Part shown: piece after piece, positions 38,201-48,249 of the stretch | Layout of the letters: every line of letters starts with the position of its first letter | How positions within the stretch are numbered: the first letter of the stretch is position 1 | NCBI GenBank assembly: GCA_029207755.1 | Contig: JARCOQ010000026.1 | Location: 1,423,001 to 1,487,000, forward strand | Length of the DNA: 64,000 nucleotides | Reading direction: 5' to 3' | Source: Chamaea fasciata | Taxonomy: Eukaryota; Chordata; Aves; Passeriformes; Sylviidae | Notes under the pieces: model-generated | Databases searched by the model: none | Seen by the model: only the letters and a program-made list of their open reading frames with translations | Told to the model about the DNA's origin: nothing | Program-made: the position numbers and the translations under genes

Positions 38201-38917
38201 GAGCAGATGCCGCTGGACTCTTTTCACCCTCCTCGCACTCGCTCTGTCTGAGCTGTGCCCTGGGAGGAATGGCGGGAGGGAGAGCCAGAGGAGCCCTGGG
38301 GCTGTGCCCGGCCTGGCATCCTGTCACCGTGTCCTGTGCCCTCCGTGTCCATCCCGGGGCGAGAGCTGTCCTTTCCTGTCCTTTAGATCCGTGGGAAAGC
38401 TGAGGCACGTCCCCGCTCCCCATCGCTTGCTGCAGGCTGCGGCCACCGCACTGACCTTCCCAGCAGTGCAGGTGGTGGCACGGATCATTCCCTCCTCCTT
38501 TCCCAGCCTCCAGGCTGTCCCTGTCCTGGCCGTGTCACGGGACGTGCCACACGGCCACCGCTGCCATCGGCTGACGGCAGTGGGTGTGTGCCTGAGGTGG
38601 TCCCGGGCCGGGTCCTGCGGCATCCTGCATCCCACCACTCAGCCAGGACGTCTGCCCCACTCTTTGAGGGATGGGGGCATCTCCCGGGGGTCCCCTGCCC
38701 CATTTTTGAGATTTTTCAGGGCCCCCCAAGGCACCTGGGGGACACGGGGCTGCTCGGGGACAACGTGCTTGTCCCCATCCTCTGGACGGCAGCCGCGGTG
38801 GCAAGCCCTGGCGCCCTCCCCATGCCCACCCTGCTCATGGAACTTACTTTCAAAATCCAGGAAAAAATGAGGACAGTTTTCTAAATCTTTGCCCAATACC
38901 TTTATCAGGTTGCCCAT
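35266..38917 (-). CDS. Third CYRI (FAM49) family gene, CYFIP-related Rac1 interactor
   Basis: CYRI proteins are N-myristoylated, bind active Rac1 and restrain the SCAR/WAVE complex at the leading edge. Coding exons, minus strand: 38848-38917 (1a), 36952-37073, 36761-36866, 36468-36604, 36290-36367, 36073-36189, 35888-35967, 35666-35792, 35427-35497 and 35266-35329. They give 323 residues, the length of human CYRIA. Gly2 is in MGNL (myristoylation). Hallmarks are [86 protein letters not shown] and [10 protein letters not shown]. The Rac1-binding arginine pair is R159/R160. Several residues ([22 protein letters not shown]) are closer to CYRIA, but the gene beside MYCL is neither CYRIA (beside MYCN) nor CYRIB (near MYC). 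An alternative first coding exon (1b) is at 37567-37639. Confidence 0.95.
37567..37646 (-). CDS. Alternative first coding exon (1b) of the CYRI-family gene
   Basis: An ATG at 37639 opens [20 protein letters not shown] and ends with FLDFE plus one base (donor GAAA|GTGAGA), the same phase as exon 1a. The exon has its own acceptor (CTTGCAG|GTTTCAC, exon from 37646). It therefore splices onto the common exon 2 to give 324 residues, the length of human CYRIB. Its '[11 protein letters not shown]' looks CYRIB-like, whereas exon 1a ('[12 protein letters not shown]') looks CYRIA-like. Joining 1a to 1b would read into a stop within eight codons, so the two must be used one at a time. Confidence 0.9.
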
Positions 38918-39305
38918 GGCCAGCAGACCTGAGCGAGAGAAACAGAACAGAGTGGAACAGCACCGGTGCCACCGGCCGGACACCCCAAATGCCACCCCCG
39001 GGCCCCCAAGTGCCACCACCATGGCACCGCCCTGTGCCCACCCCGCTCCCTCCTGGGGCACCCCTGGCCATGCTGCCACCCCTGAGACACCCCAGTCCCC
39101 CAGTCCTGGTGTCCCCAAGGGATGGGGGGCTGCCCCAGGTGACCCCCACGGCGCCATGCCATTCCCCTGGGCTGTGGGGCTGGGCATTCCCCATGGACAG
39201 GGGAAGGCCCCAAGCGGGAATTGTGCCCCACAAACCCGGGTTGGGGGTCTGGAGCCCGCGCCAGAGCATCCCACCCACCCCACAGCCGTGCCCTGGGGTC
39301 CTTAC

Positions 39306-39390
39306 CTCAGCGCCTGGTGTGGCAGTGGTGGCTAGGGCAGGAGCAGGGGCTGTGCCACCCGCCTGGGTCACTTCATGGGCCGGCAGGGAC
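39306..39390 (-). other. Candidate 5' UTR exon of the CYRI-family gene
   Basis: On the minus strand an acceptor-like CCTGCCCACAG precedes 39390 and a good donor GAG|GTAAGG follows 39306, enclosing 85 nt without a long frame. It contains a three-codon upstream ORF (ATG AAG TGA at 39376-39368). It is plausible as a leader exon upstream of exon 1a, but no transcript is available. Confidence 0.4.
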
Positions 39391-40209
39391 CTGTGGGCAG
39401 GGGGGCAGGAGGGTCAGGGCGCCCCACTGGGCACCTCCCTGCCCTGGGGACCCGTGGGGAAGCACGGTGGGACACTGGCTCTGCCCCTCCACCTCACGCT
39501 GCCACCAGCCTTCACCTCATTTACCTCGATCATTTTTTATTGCCACCAGGAGAGCTCACCGGGCTGAGCATCCCCGTCCCTCTCCACCCTTTGTGGGACC
39601 TGCCAGCAGCTCGGGGACAACCCCAGAGCGGAGCCATCTGTCCCCATCTCCCCTTGGAGAGGCCAAGGCCCCCAGGGATGACTTTGCCGGCTCTTTCCCG
39701 GGCGCTGTCTGAAGGTCCCTTTATGCCGCCGGTGAGCCACAACCCAAAATCCTGCAGGCAATGGGGTGCTCCCCCAGATCCCCGCACCCCACCTTTCCTA
39801 CAGGGACGTGGGGGGGGGTCGGGGTTGGCCCCGTGGTGTCAGCAGGCGCCAGGAAGCAGCCGCGGGACTCAGCAGGTTGTAATTAAGCGCTTGGGTTTAA
39901 TTAATGAGGCTGGGGAAGGGGAGAGGGAGAGTTGGAGCGGCAGGGGGGAGGGATGGGGTGGTCTCGTGCCTGGAATGGGGCTGTGCCCCCCCCGGCCCAG
40001 CGCTCCTCACTCAGCCCCAGCACAGACCCTTGGCATCAACACTGATGGCTCTGCCTTCCTCCTCTTCCTCCTCTTCCTCCTCCCGGCCCCAGTGAGTGCT
40101 GGCTTTACGCTGGGGCTGCAAGAGCCTGAAATGCAGCTGGTTTTTGGGGCAATACACCAAATACACCCAGAGCTGCTGCAGTCACGCCGAGGTTCATCCT
40201 GCTGAGCAC

Positions 40210-40291
40210 TGGGGTGTTTTGAAAGGGTGCTGGGGGGGTCCCTGGGATGCTGGGGGGGTCCCTGGGGTGCTGGGGGGGGTCCCTGGGGTGG
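40210..40291. repeat. Short G-rich tandem repeat
   Basis: About three to four copies of a 20 bp unit like TGCTGGGGGGGTCCCTGGGG. It lies in the 5' region (long first introns) of the CYRI-family gene. Confidence 0.8.
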
Positions 40292-41945
40292 GAGATTGGC
40301 ACCTGCCCTGCTCTGGTACTGGCACACAGGCTGTGACCGGCGTGGGGACATCCTCGTGCCCGCGCCACCCTTGTCCTTGATGGGCAGCTCGGGGCTGGGA
40401 TTTGTCACTGCTGAACTCTGCCTGTGCCCAGGGAAGGGCCACGGGTGGGTGCCCGGTGTGACGACACCCCGGGGTGACTCCAGAGCTGTGGCACAGGGGT
40501 TGGGTGCCAGGTGGGGGTTTGGGGATTGCTGCAGCCCCCTGGGCTGGAGGGTGGCTCCGCTTGGGGTTCAGCCCCTGTTTTGTGCCATTTCCTTGGTCCC
40601 AGAGGCTTAAAACCCCCCCCGTGGCTCTTGGGGGGGCCACGGGACATCCCTCCCGGGGGGGTTGTGCCCAGGGCGAGGGGCTTCCCCCAGTGCAGGCTGC
40701 CCACCGCTGAACTGGGGGAACGGTGTGCCCCAAATCCTCCGGGAGAGACACCTCCAAACCGGCAGCGCTCCCAGAGGAACGTGCCGCCACAGGAGGGCTG
40801 GGAACAGCAGGCTCCCCGTCCCCAGCCACACCCGAGGTGGCCCCGGCTTCTGTCCCTCCCTGCGGTGGCCCCGTTGCACCCCAGCCCTGCCCTCTCTTGC
40901 CGCACCGCCGCCTCTCCTGCCCCATGGGGACCCACGGCGGGTGTCACCTCCCTGGGGACACCCCAGCCGATGGGGTGAACCCCCACTCCTGCTCCGGGCA
41001 GGACCAAATCCTGCATCCAGGAGCATCCCTCCCGCGAGCCGGCAGTGCCCGGGCTGGCCACGCCGGAGGGGCAGCGATGCCCGCGGGCTCAGGCCACCCG
41101 GTGTCACCGTTTCGGGGCTGTGCCCCTTCGCTGCCGGCGCAGCATCGCCCTGGGCACCGCAGCCTGGTGCAGCGCCGCAGCCCGGGCCGGGGGCTGCCCG
41201 CCCCTTCCCCCCGAGCTGGCCCCGCTCCCCGCAGCCCCCGGCCCGCCGGGTGCCCGCCGGGTGCCCCCCGGGTGCCCCCCAGCCGCCGCCGAGCCCCCCT
41301 TGCCGCTGCCCCCCGCCCATGGCCGCGCCGCCGGCGCCGCAGCCGCCGCAGGGTCGGGAGCGCGGTGCCTGAAGGATTTTCCATGGGGGAGCGCGGCTCA
41401 TCCCGGGAATGGGGGCGCCGGGGCCAGATCCCAGCCCAGGATCAGCCGGGGCACCCCCAGCCCTGAGCAGGGTGGAGTTGGGGGTTTCTCAGCGCGGTGA
41501 CCCCCCCCGCCCCCGGTTTGGAGATCTCCGTGGTCGGAGAGATGTGTGAGCCCCCCATGGGGCTGACCCGCCCCTCGAGCGGGGCCGGGGGGCTCAGGGG
41601 GCTCCGCCGTGCCCGGCTGCGGCTGCGGCTGAGCAGCCGGATTTACCGCAGGGCTGCCGAGCCGCAGCACCCCGCCGGCGCGGGCGGGCACCCACCCGTG
41701 CGCCCGCACCCAGCCGGGGCCACCGCGGGGCTGCAGCCAGCCCCAGCCGGGGCCGACCCACCCCAACCATCGCCCACCCCATCAGCGCCCACCCCAGCAC
41801 CCCCCAGCGCCGGGTGCCGAGAGGAGAGAGGGGCTCCTCTGCCAGGGGTGGCTTGCGGGGTCCCCGGGGGACACAGCCAGCCCCTCGCCCCGCTCCCAGG
41901 CCCGGTGGCAGCCCTGTCCCCGTGCCCGTGGCGGCCCGCGCTCAC

Positions 41946-42145
41946 CGTGGCGGTGGGTGGGAGCCCGCGGCGTGGGCAGGCGGCGGCGGCGGCGGCCGGG
42001 AGGCTGCGGATGCTGCCGAGCGCGGGGTGTCGGGGACGAGCCGCCCGCCGTGTGCGTGAGCCGCCCTGCGCCAGCTGCCGAATGCACCACAAAGACCACC
42101 ATAGCCCCCCGGCCCCCCCCACGCCACTGGTGACGGTGACGTCTC
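41946..42145 (-). promoter_or_regulatory. Candidate promoter and first leader exon of the CYRI-family gene
   Basis: The region 41000-42145 is a CpG island. On the minus strand there is a strong donor CACG|GTGAGC (exon end 41946), and near the likely start a CRE-like TGACGTC (42137-42143). The start position is inferred. Confidence 0.4.
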
Positions 42146-44520
42146 AAGTGTGAGGGAGACGGGGAGGCTTAACCCCCTGCGCGCCGGCCGGCAGAGCTCT
42201 GCGGCCTTGGAGGGGAGAGGGGTCCGGCTGCTGCTCCCCGGGTTTGGGGGACACGGGGACATCGAGAGGGTACCTCCACCCCCGCAGCTCCCAGCAAAGG
42301 GGAGAGAAAACCCAAATATTCCCAAATATTCCTTCGCTCCTGCCCCAGTCCATGGGTGGCACGGCTTGCCCCGGTCCCCTCTCCGGGGATGGGGACAAGC
42401 ACCGGCCCCGCCTGGTGCCACCGCAGCGGGGACAAACCGGACCCGCGTGCCGGGACCGCCGTTTTGGGCAGGCAGCACCCTCTGTGCCTCATCAGCTCCC
42501 CCAGGACCGGGGCAGAAGGGGTTTGGGTGGCACGAACCAGCGCAGAGCCGTTCCCGCAGGGCTGATGTCAGAGGAAGGGAACCCCAAAAGGGGACCCCAA
42601 AATTGGGCTATTCCTGCTTTTCTACCCTGACTGCCCCCTTTTCCCAGGCCTGACAGTGGGGGCATCAAGAGGGACCCCCCGATTTAAGGGTCACCCCAGG
42701 TCCAGCTTGCCCAGTGGCACGCAGAGCTGTCCCTCAGGGACGTGGGGTGGGTGACAACGGCTCCTCGTTCCTTTACAGGTGTTTTTGTGCTGGGGGGGGG
42801 GGTCACAGAGGGGCTGGCTGAGCCCCCAGTGCCCCGAGCAGTGACAGTGTCACAGCTGGGTGACCCGGCAGGGCAGTGGGACCAGAGCTGTCGGGATTCT
42901 GGGACCAGCAGCGATGACTCCTGCTCCCCACAGCCCCCCGCAGTCTGTGGGGCGCTGACCCGGCCGCAGCAGCCCCAGGCAGGGGGGATCTCTCCCATCG
43001 GGCACAGCCCCCCGGGCCGTGCTGCTGCAGCCCGTAGCCGCTGGGGGAAGCTGCAGCCCTTTGCATTCCTTGGAGCCGCTGGAGAGGGAGGTTTTTTAGG
43101 AATCAGCAGCGCCCCGGCAGCTCCGCGCCCCGGGGCTTGGTGTTGGGGGGATGCTGCTGCAGGAGTGGCGAGGGCAAAGCTGCCGCGGAGCCAGCGCTGC
43201 CTGCTCAGCGGTGTCCCCCCCCAGGCACACCCTGTTGTCCCCTCTGCAAACCCGGGGCCAATGTCCCGTTCGAACCTGGGCTCACACAGGATTTGAGGCG
43301 CTGGGCTCAGCTGGGTGTTCCAGCGGGTGCTCCAGTGGGTGCTCAGCCCTCCACGACCCCCAGACATCACCCCAGCACCACGACTTGGGGTGCCAGAGCC
43401 CCCAAAAGGACACGTCAGGACCACACGGTCACCCCAGTCGTCATCTCAAGGGCATCCCTGTCACCTGGCACTTCCCCACCTCTTCCAGTCCCCCCCTTAT
43501 CCCTTCGGCACCCCCTCCCCGTGAGCTGAGCCGGGCCGGCCTCAGCCCTGGCAGCCCGTGCCGCTTCAATTAAGCCCTCATTAATTTTTCAGTCCCCCTG
43601 AGCACCCCGGGCACGGGCGGTTGGCAGAGCTGCTAATTGGTGTCTTCTTCTCCACTCCGCATCCAAGAACCGCCAGCAGGGCCGGGGGGGGCTCATCCCA
43701 CCCCCCCCCCCCCCAGCTCTCGGGGACGCTCACGGAGAGGCTTTGGGGCCACACTGAGCCACGTCCCGTGCCCGGCAGAGGCTGTGGAGGTGACCCCAAA
43801 TCCCTGGGGGGGTTGTTCCAGGTGGGGTCCAGCCCTGGCACGAGGATGTCCAGCCGAGGGGGAGTCCCAGCCCTCCTGCCCCCAGGGCGGGTGAAGCCCT
43901 TCAGCCCCACTGCTGCAAATATTTGTGGGTTTTGTAACCCGGCCCTGTCTCACCTGCAGCTGGGGTGGGCCCTGCAGGCACCCCTGCAGCAAGGGTGGGT
44001 GCACACCAGGGCAGGGGCCTTGGAGAAGGGCTGAGCACCCCATGGAACCCCACAGCCCCACCGGGGATGGGGTGGGATGGGACAGGATGGGGAGCAGGCC
44101 TGGCTGGCCGGGGACTTCATCCAGGCTCAGCGGCCACCAGCCACACAGGGCCAGCTGTGGAAGGGCCCAGGTGGCACCGGGATCACAGCAGGACGCCAAG
44201 GTCACCGGGAAAAGCGCTCGGCGATCTCCATGGAAACATTCCACGTTTGGTCCCGGACATCAAAGTGATTTTCTTGTCCCTCTCTCCTCTGTGCTTCAGC
44301 CGTGCCTCTGCCAAGCCACCGGTGCGTCCCAGTGTCCCCAGTGCAGGCAGTGAGGGGCCAGCACCCCCGGGATCCCAGTGCCGACACCCCCCCCCCGCAT
44401 CCCGCTCCCCGCATCCCACCTCCAGCATCCCCCAGCCCCGCGCTCGCAGCATCCCGGCCCCATTTCCCCTCCCAGCATCCCAGTCCCCCCCAGTATCCCA
44501 CCTCGACCCCCACCCCGCCG
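42146..44520. other. Intergenic, between divergent CYRI-family gene and HPCAL4
   Basis: No gene is recognised in any frame. The stretch is GC-rich with several G- and C-runs (for example 42790-42801 and 43697-43711). Confidence 0.6.
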
Positions 44521-44550
44521 CCCCTCCCGCTTGATTGTCAGCGCTCGCAG

Positions 44551-44719
44551 CCAATGGACGAGCGTCGCCGCCGGGGAGGGCGGGGGGCCCGCGGCTACAA
44601 GAGGGGCGGGAGCGGCGGGGGCTGAGCCGGCGGCTGGACCGCGGCCCCTCCGGTACCGGTACCGGCTCCGCGCCCCGCCCGGCCCCGCCGAGCAGTCACC
44701 TGCCCGCGCCGCACCACAG
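44551..44719 (+). promoter_or_regulatory. HPCAL4: HPCAL4 promoter and non-coding first exon
   Basis: A CCAAT box (44551-44555) is followed about 40 bp later by a TATA-like CTACAAGA (44594-44601) and GC boxes. A leader exon then ends at a near-consensus donor ACAG|GTAAGG (exon end 44719). It is joined over a 1.6 kb intron to the coding exon whose acceptor is at 46295. Neuronal calcium-sensor genes usually have such a leader. Confidence 0.6.
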
Positions 44720-45924
44720 GTAAGGGCCGTCGGGGCTGGAGCCGCGCCCACAGCGGGACCCGGCTCCCCCGGTGCGGAGCCGCCGTCGGGGCAGGTGCCG
44801 GCAGCCGCGGCCCCCCGTGGCCCGGAGCTATCCCACAGCGCGGCTGGGCAGAGCATCCCCGAGCCCCCACCCATCCCCGAGCCCCGTCCCTGCTCCCCGG
44901 GGTGCCAGCCCAGGGGTGCCGGGGTGCTCTGTGCTGCCCAGGGTGCAGCCCCGGGGGGGGGACGCCCCTCTTGTCCCGTTTTGGGAGCGGCAGCCGCTGA
45001 TCAGTGGGTGCTTTGGGGCGGGCGTGGGGTGGCCCTCCTGGGTGCTGTGCCCTGCCCTGGCGTGGCTGGTGCTGCTTGGAAAAGGGACTCGAGGGCTGTG
45101 GGGCTCAGGACGCTGCTCTGGCCGCTTTGAGGGCTGGGCTGCGGCGAGGGGCTGCGTCCTCCTGCCGGGGCGGCCGTGGGAGATGTGGGAGGACTTGGAT
45201 CACGGCAGGTTTGCCCGTGGAGAGCGCCTGGCACGGTTTATCAACAATGCCAGCGGTTTAGAACCAGACCTTGGTGCTGAGGGGGCTCGTGGAGCCGGGC
45301 TGGGGTGTCTGGGGAAGCCTTGGGTGCTGCGGGTGCCCGGACATTCCGCCAGTTCTGGCTGCCGAGGGCTGGTGGGTTCGGTGCTGTCGTGGCAGACGGT
45401 GACAGATGCTGGTGGGATGATGGGGCAGGAAGGAGCTGCTGCCTGTGGGATCCACCGGGAGCGGGGCTGGCTGGGAGCATGAGGAACCAACCCCACATCA
45501 CCCACCCCAGGGCGCGCCCCAAGCCCACACGGCCAGGACATCAGACCCCTGAGAGAGGCTGCTTGGTGGGGCTCCAGGTGAACTTTCTCCTCAACTTGAT
45601 GGAGAGAGGAGCTCCAGGAGCTCCTGGAGAACCATCTGCTGCTCCGGCTGAGCGGCGCCGGCAGCCAAGGCTGCGTGGGAGCGGGCACGGCGCGTCTCGG
45701 AGCCGCTCCTGCCCACACAGCCAGGGCCTTGCCAGGGCTCCCTGCTGCTGCCAGCCCCCTGGCCAGAGCCTGTCCCCACCAAGGAGCAGCTTGGGCATCA
45801 CTGTGGCCAGCTGGATGCTGCCAGGGAGGTTTTTACGTGCCCCAGTGGCAGATTCTTCGTTGTCCCATCCTTAGGGAAGGTCTGGCGAAAGGTGTTCCTG
45901 CCCACGGCAGCGTGGCTGGAGCGA

Positions 45925-45974
45925 AATGCTCTTTGAGGTCCTTCCCAACCCAAACTGTCCTAGGATTCTATGGT
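45925..45974 (+). mobile_element. CR1 LINE 3' tail
   Basis: About 50 bp matching the very 3' end of bird CR1: 'tgaggtccttcccaaccca' then 'ctaggattctatgg'. It lies in the leader intron of HPCAL4 on the plus strand. Confidence 0.75.
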
Positions 45975-46303
45975 CATGCCCTGGCAAAGGCAATGGGAAG
46001 AGTTCTGAATTTTTGGTTGCTTTTTGAGGGTTTTCCTGCAGCCCAAAACGAGCCCAGGGGATGAGGTGATGCTGCTGGCTGCCCTGGTGGGCTGGACACC
46101 TCCAGGATCTCCTGGGCATCTCCAGCAGCAAAGGCCACAGCCACATTTCCAGCTGCTGTCCTGCGTGGCTGCCCACCAGCCAGGTGGATCAGCTCCAGCA
46201 AGGAGAAGAGGGATGTGGGATCAGCCAGCTGCCAGGGTGGAGGAGGGCCTGGGAGGCCCATCCCTCTCCAGCCTGGTGTGGATTTCCCTTTCCAGGGGCA
46301 GCC

Positions 46304-47244
46304 ATGGGCAAGCACAGCAGCAAGCTGGCCCCGGAGATGCTGGATGACCTGGTGAGGAGCACGGAGTTCAGCGAGCAGGAGCTGAAGCAGTGGTACAAGG
46401 GCTTCCTCAAGGACTGCCCCACCGGCATCCTCAACCTGGAGGAGTTCCAGCAGCTCTACATCAAGGTGGGCTCCAGCTGGGCGGGGTCTGAGTGCTGCCT
46501 GGAGGGCTGGAGAGCCTCAGGTGCAGCCTCCAGGCCGAGCTCCCCCTCCTCATCTCAATTCCTCTTCTCTCTTTCCCGCAGTTTTTCCCCTACGGAGACG
46601 CCTCCAAGTTTGCCCAGCACGCTTTCCGCACCTTTGACAAGAATGGGGACGGCACCATCGACTTCAGGGAGTTCATCTGTGCCCTGTCTGTCACCTCCAG
46701 GGGCACCTTCGAGCAGAAACTCAACTGGGCCTTCGAGATGTACGACCTGGACGGGGACGGGAAGATCACGCGCCTGGAGATGCTGGAGATCATTGAGGTA
46801 CCGGCGATTCAAACGGGCAGAGTTTGTTTTGCTTTCTCCAGGCTTTTCGTAGATATTGGGTCCCTCTTAGCACCAAAGAATGAGTTTTCCTACCCAGAGC
46901 CTTGTCTGAGAGGTGCTTGATGTGGACCTGATAGAAATGGGTCCTAAAAGAGCAGCAACCCTGTCCCTGTCCCTGTCCCCTGCCTTGTCCTGGGGTCTTG
47001 CGTCCTTCCAACATCCCCTCTCATTCCCACTCTCATCCTTCTCCAGGCCATTTACAAGATGGTGGGGACTGTGATCATGATGAGGATGAACCAGGACGGG
47101 CTGACGCCCCAGCAGCGAGTGGACAAGATCTTCACAAAGATGGACAAGGACAAGGACGACCAGATCTCCCTGGAGGAGTTCAAGGAGGCCGCCAAGAGCG
47201 ACCCCTCCATTGTCCTGCTCCTGCAGTGCGACATGCAAAAATAG
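46304..47244 (+). CDS. HPCAL4: HPCAL4, hippocalcin-like protein 4 (visinin-like protein 2)
   Basis: Neuronal calcium sensor with a calcium-myristoyl switch. Three coding exons (46304-46465, 46582-46797, 47047-47244) all join between codons and give 191 residues, the same as human. The start is the first ATG after the acceptor; it opens MGKHSSKL, where Gly2 is the myristoylation site (human has MGKTNSKL). EF-hand 1 is the usual non-binding form (KDCPTGILN, about 36-44). EF2 is [14 protein letters not shown]3 [12 protein letters not shown] and EF4 [12 protein letters not shown]. The C-terminus [12 protein letters not shown] is identical to the family. HPCAL4 is told from HPCAL1 and VSNL1 mainly by position and overall match. 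AATAAA at 48222-48227 marks the 3' end. Confidence 0.96.
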
Positions 47245-48227
47245 AGCCCTGGGGCTCAGGGCCGGACTGGCTGCAGCCAAACTCTGCCCCCTCTGATGGT
47301 TTCCATCCCCACTTCTCCCCCATTTGGCCCCAGGCATGAGCCACATTCCGTGTCCCTCCTGCTGCCCCCTGCTCCGGGTGCACCCTGGGCAGCCACATCC
47401 CACACCCTCCCAGGGCAGAGCCCGCCCTGAGCGTTGTCAGCCTGTCCCACCCTGGGGCTGGACACCCTGCTGTGTCCTGGCCTGTCCTGGTTCCCACATC
47501 CCCGTCACTTTCTCCCTGCTTTCCCCCACCTGGCCCATCCCCTAATCCTAAGACCAACTCTGTCCCCTTCCTGCTGTTTCCCCCCCTCCCCACACTTCAC
47601 GGCTTGTGATGTCTCCATGGAGGCTGAAAAGTCCCAAGTCCTGCTCCTGGTCCCTCCTTCACTGGAAATTCCCTGGAAAGCGGCCTGGAGACACCAGGGC
47701 AGGGTCTTGCACCAGCTTTAGCTCTTCCACCTCTGCTTTTCCTGCTGGGAACAGCCAGGGTTGGTCTGGACACTTTAGAGGAGAACAGAAGTGTCCAAAG
47801 CCAGCCCTGGACGTGGCCGGTGTCCCATCCCAGCAACCACCTTCCATCCCATCAGGTGGGTGACATCCACAGCTGCCCTGGGTGCTCTGTGGCGTTTCTG
47901 ACCTTCCTGGATAGTGAGGTGAGCCCTCCTGTCCCCAGCTGGAGGCAGGCTCAGGAGTGTGGGTGTGGAAGGCAGGTCCTGGTGCTGCTCCCGGGTGTGT
48001 GGCCCTGCTGTGGGGAGGGATGGGGGCCGTGGGGAGGTGTGGATGGCTCCTGGCAAAGCTCTGAGGCCACAAGAAACGAATCTCTTTCCTCTCCTCTCTC
48101 TCAGCCTGCTGCATCCACTCCTCCTGTCCCAGGTTGATGTTTAGTTTGCACGTTGTGGTGTTGATGGCTGTGGTGTCTGTTAGGAGATGGTGAAGTCCTT
48201 ACCTATTTTTTTAATGGAAAAAATAAA
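47245..48227 (+). other. HPCAL4: HPCAL4 3' UTR with poly(A) signal
   Basis: About 1 kb of non-coding sequence ends in AATAAA (48222-48227), followed by a GT-rich element. No other gene is in it. Confidence 0.75.
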
Positions 48228-48249
48228 CTGTCCCCTGTGTGTGGTGTCC

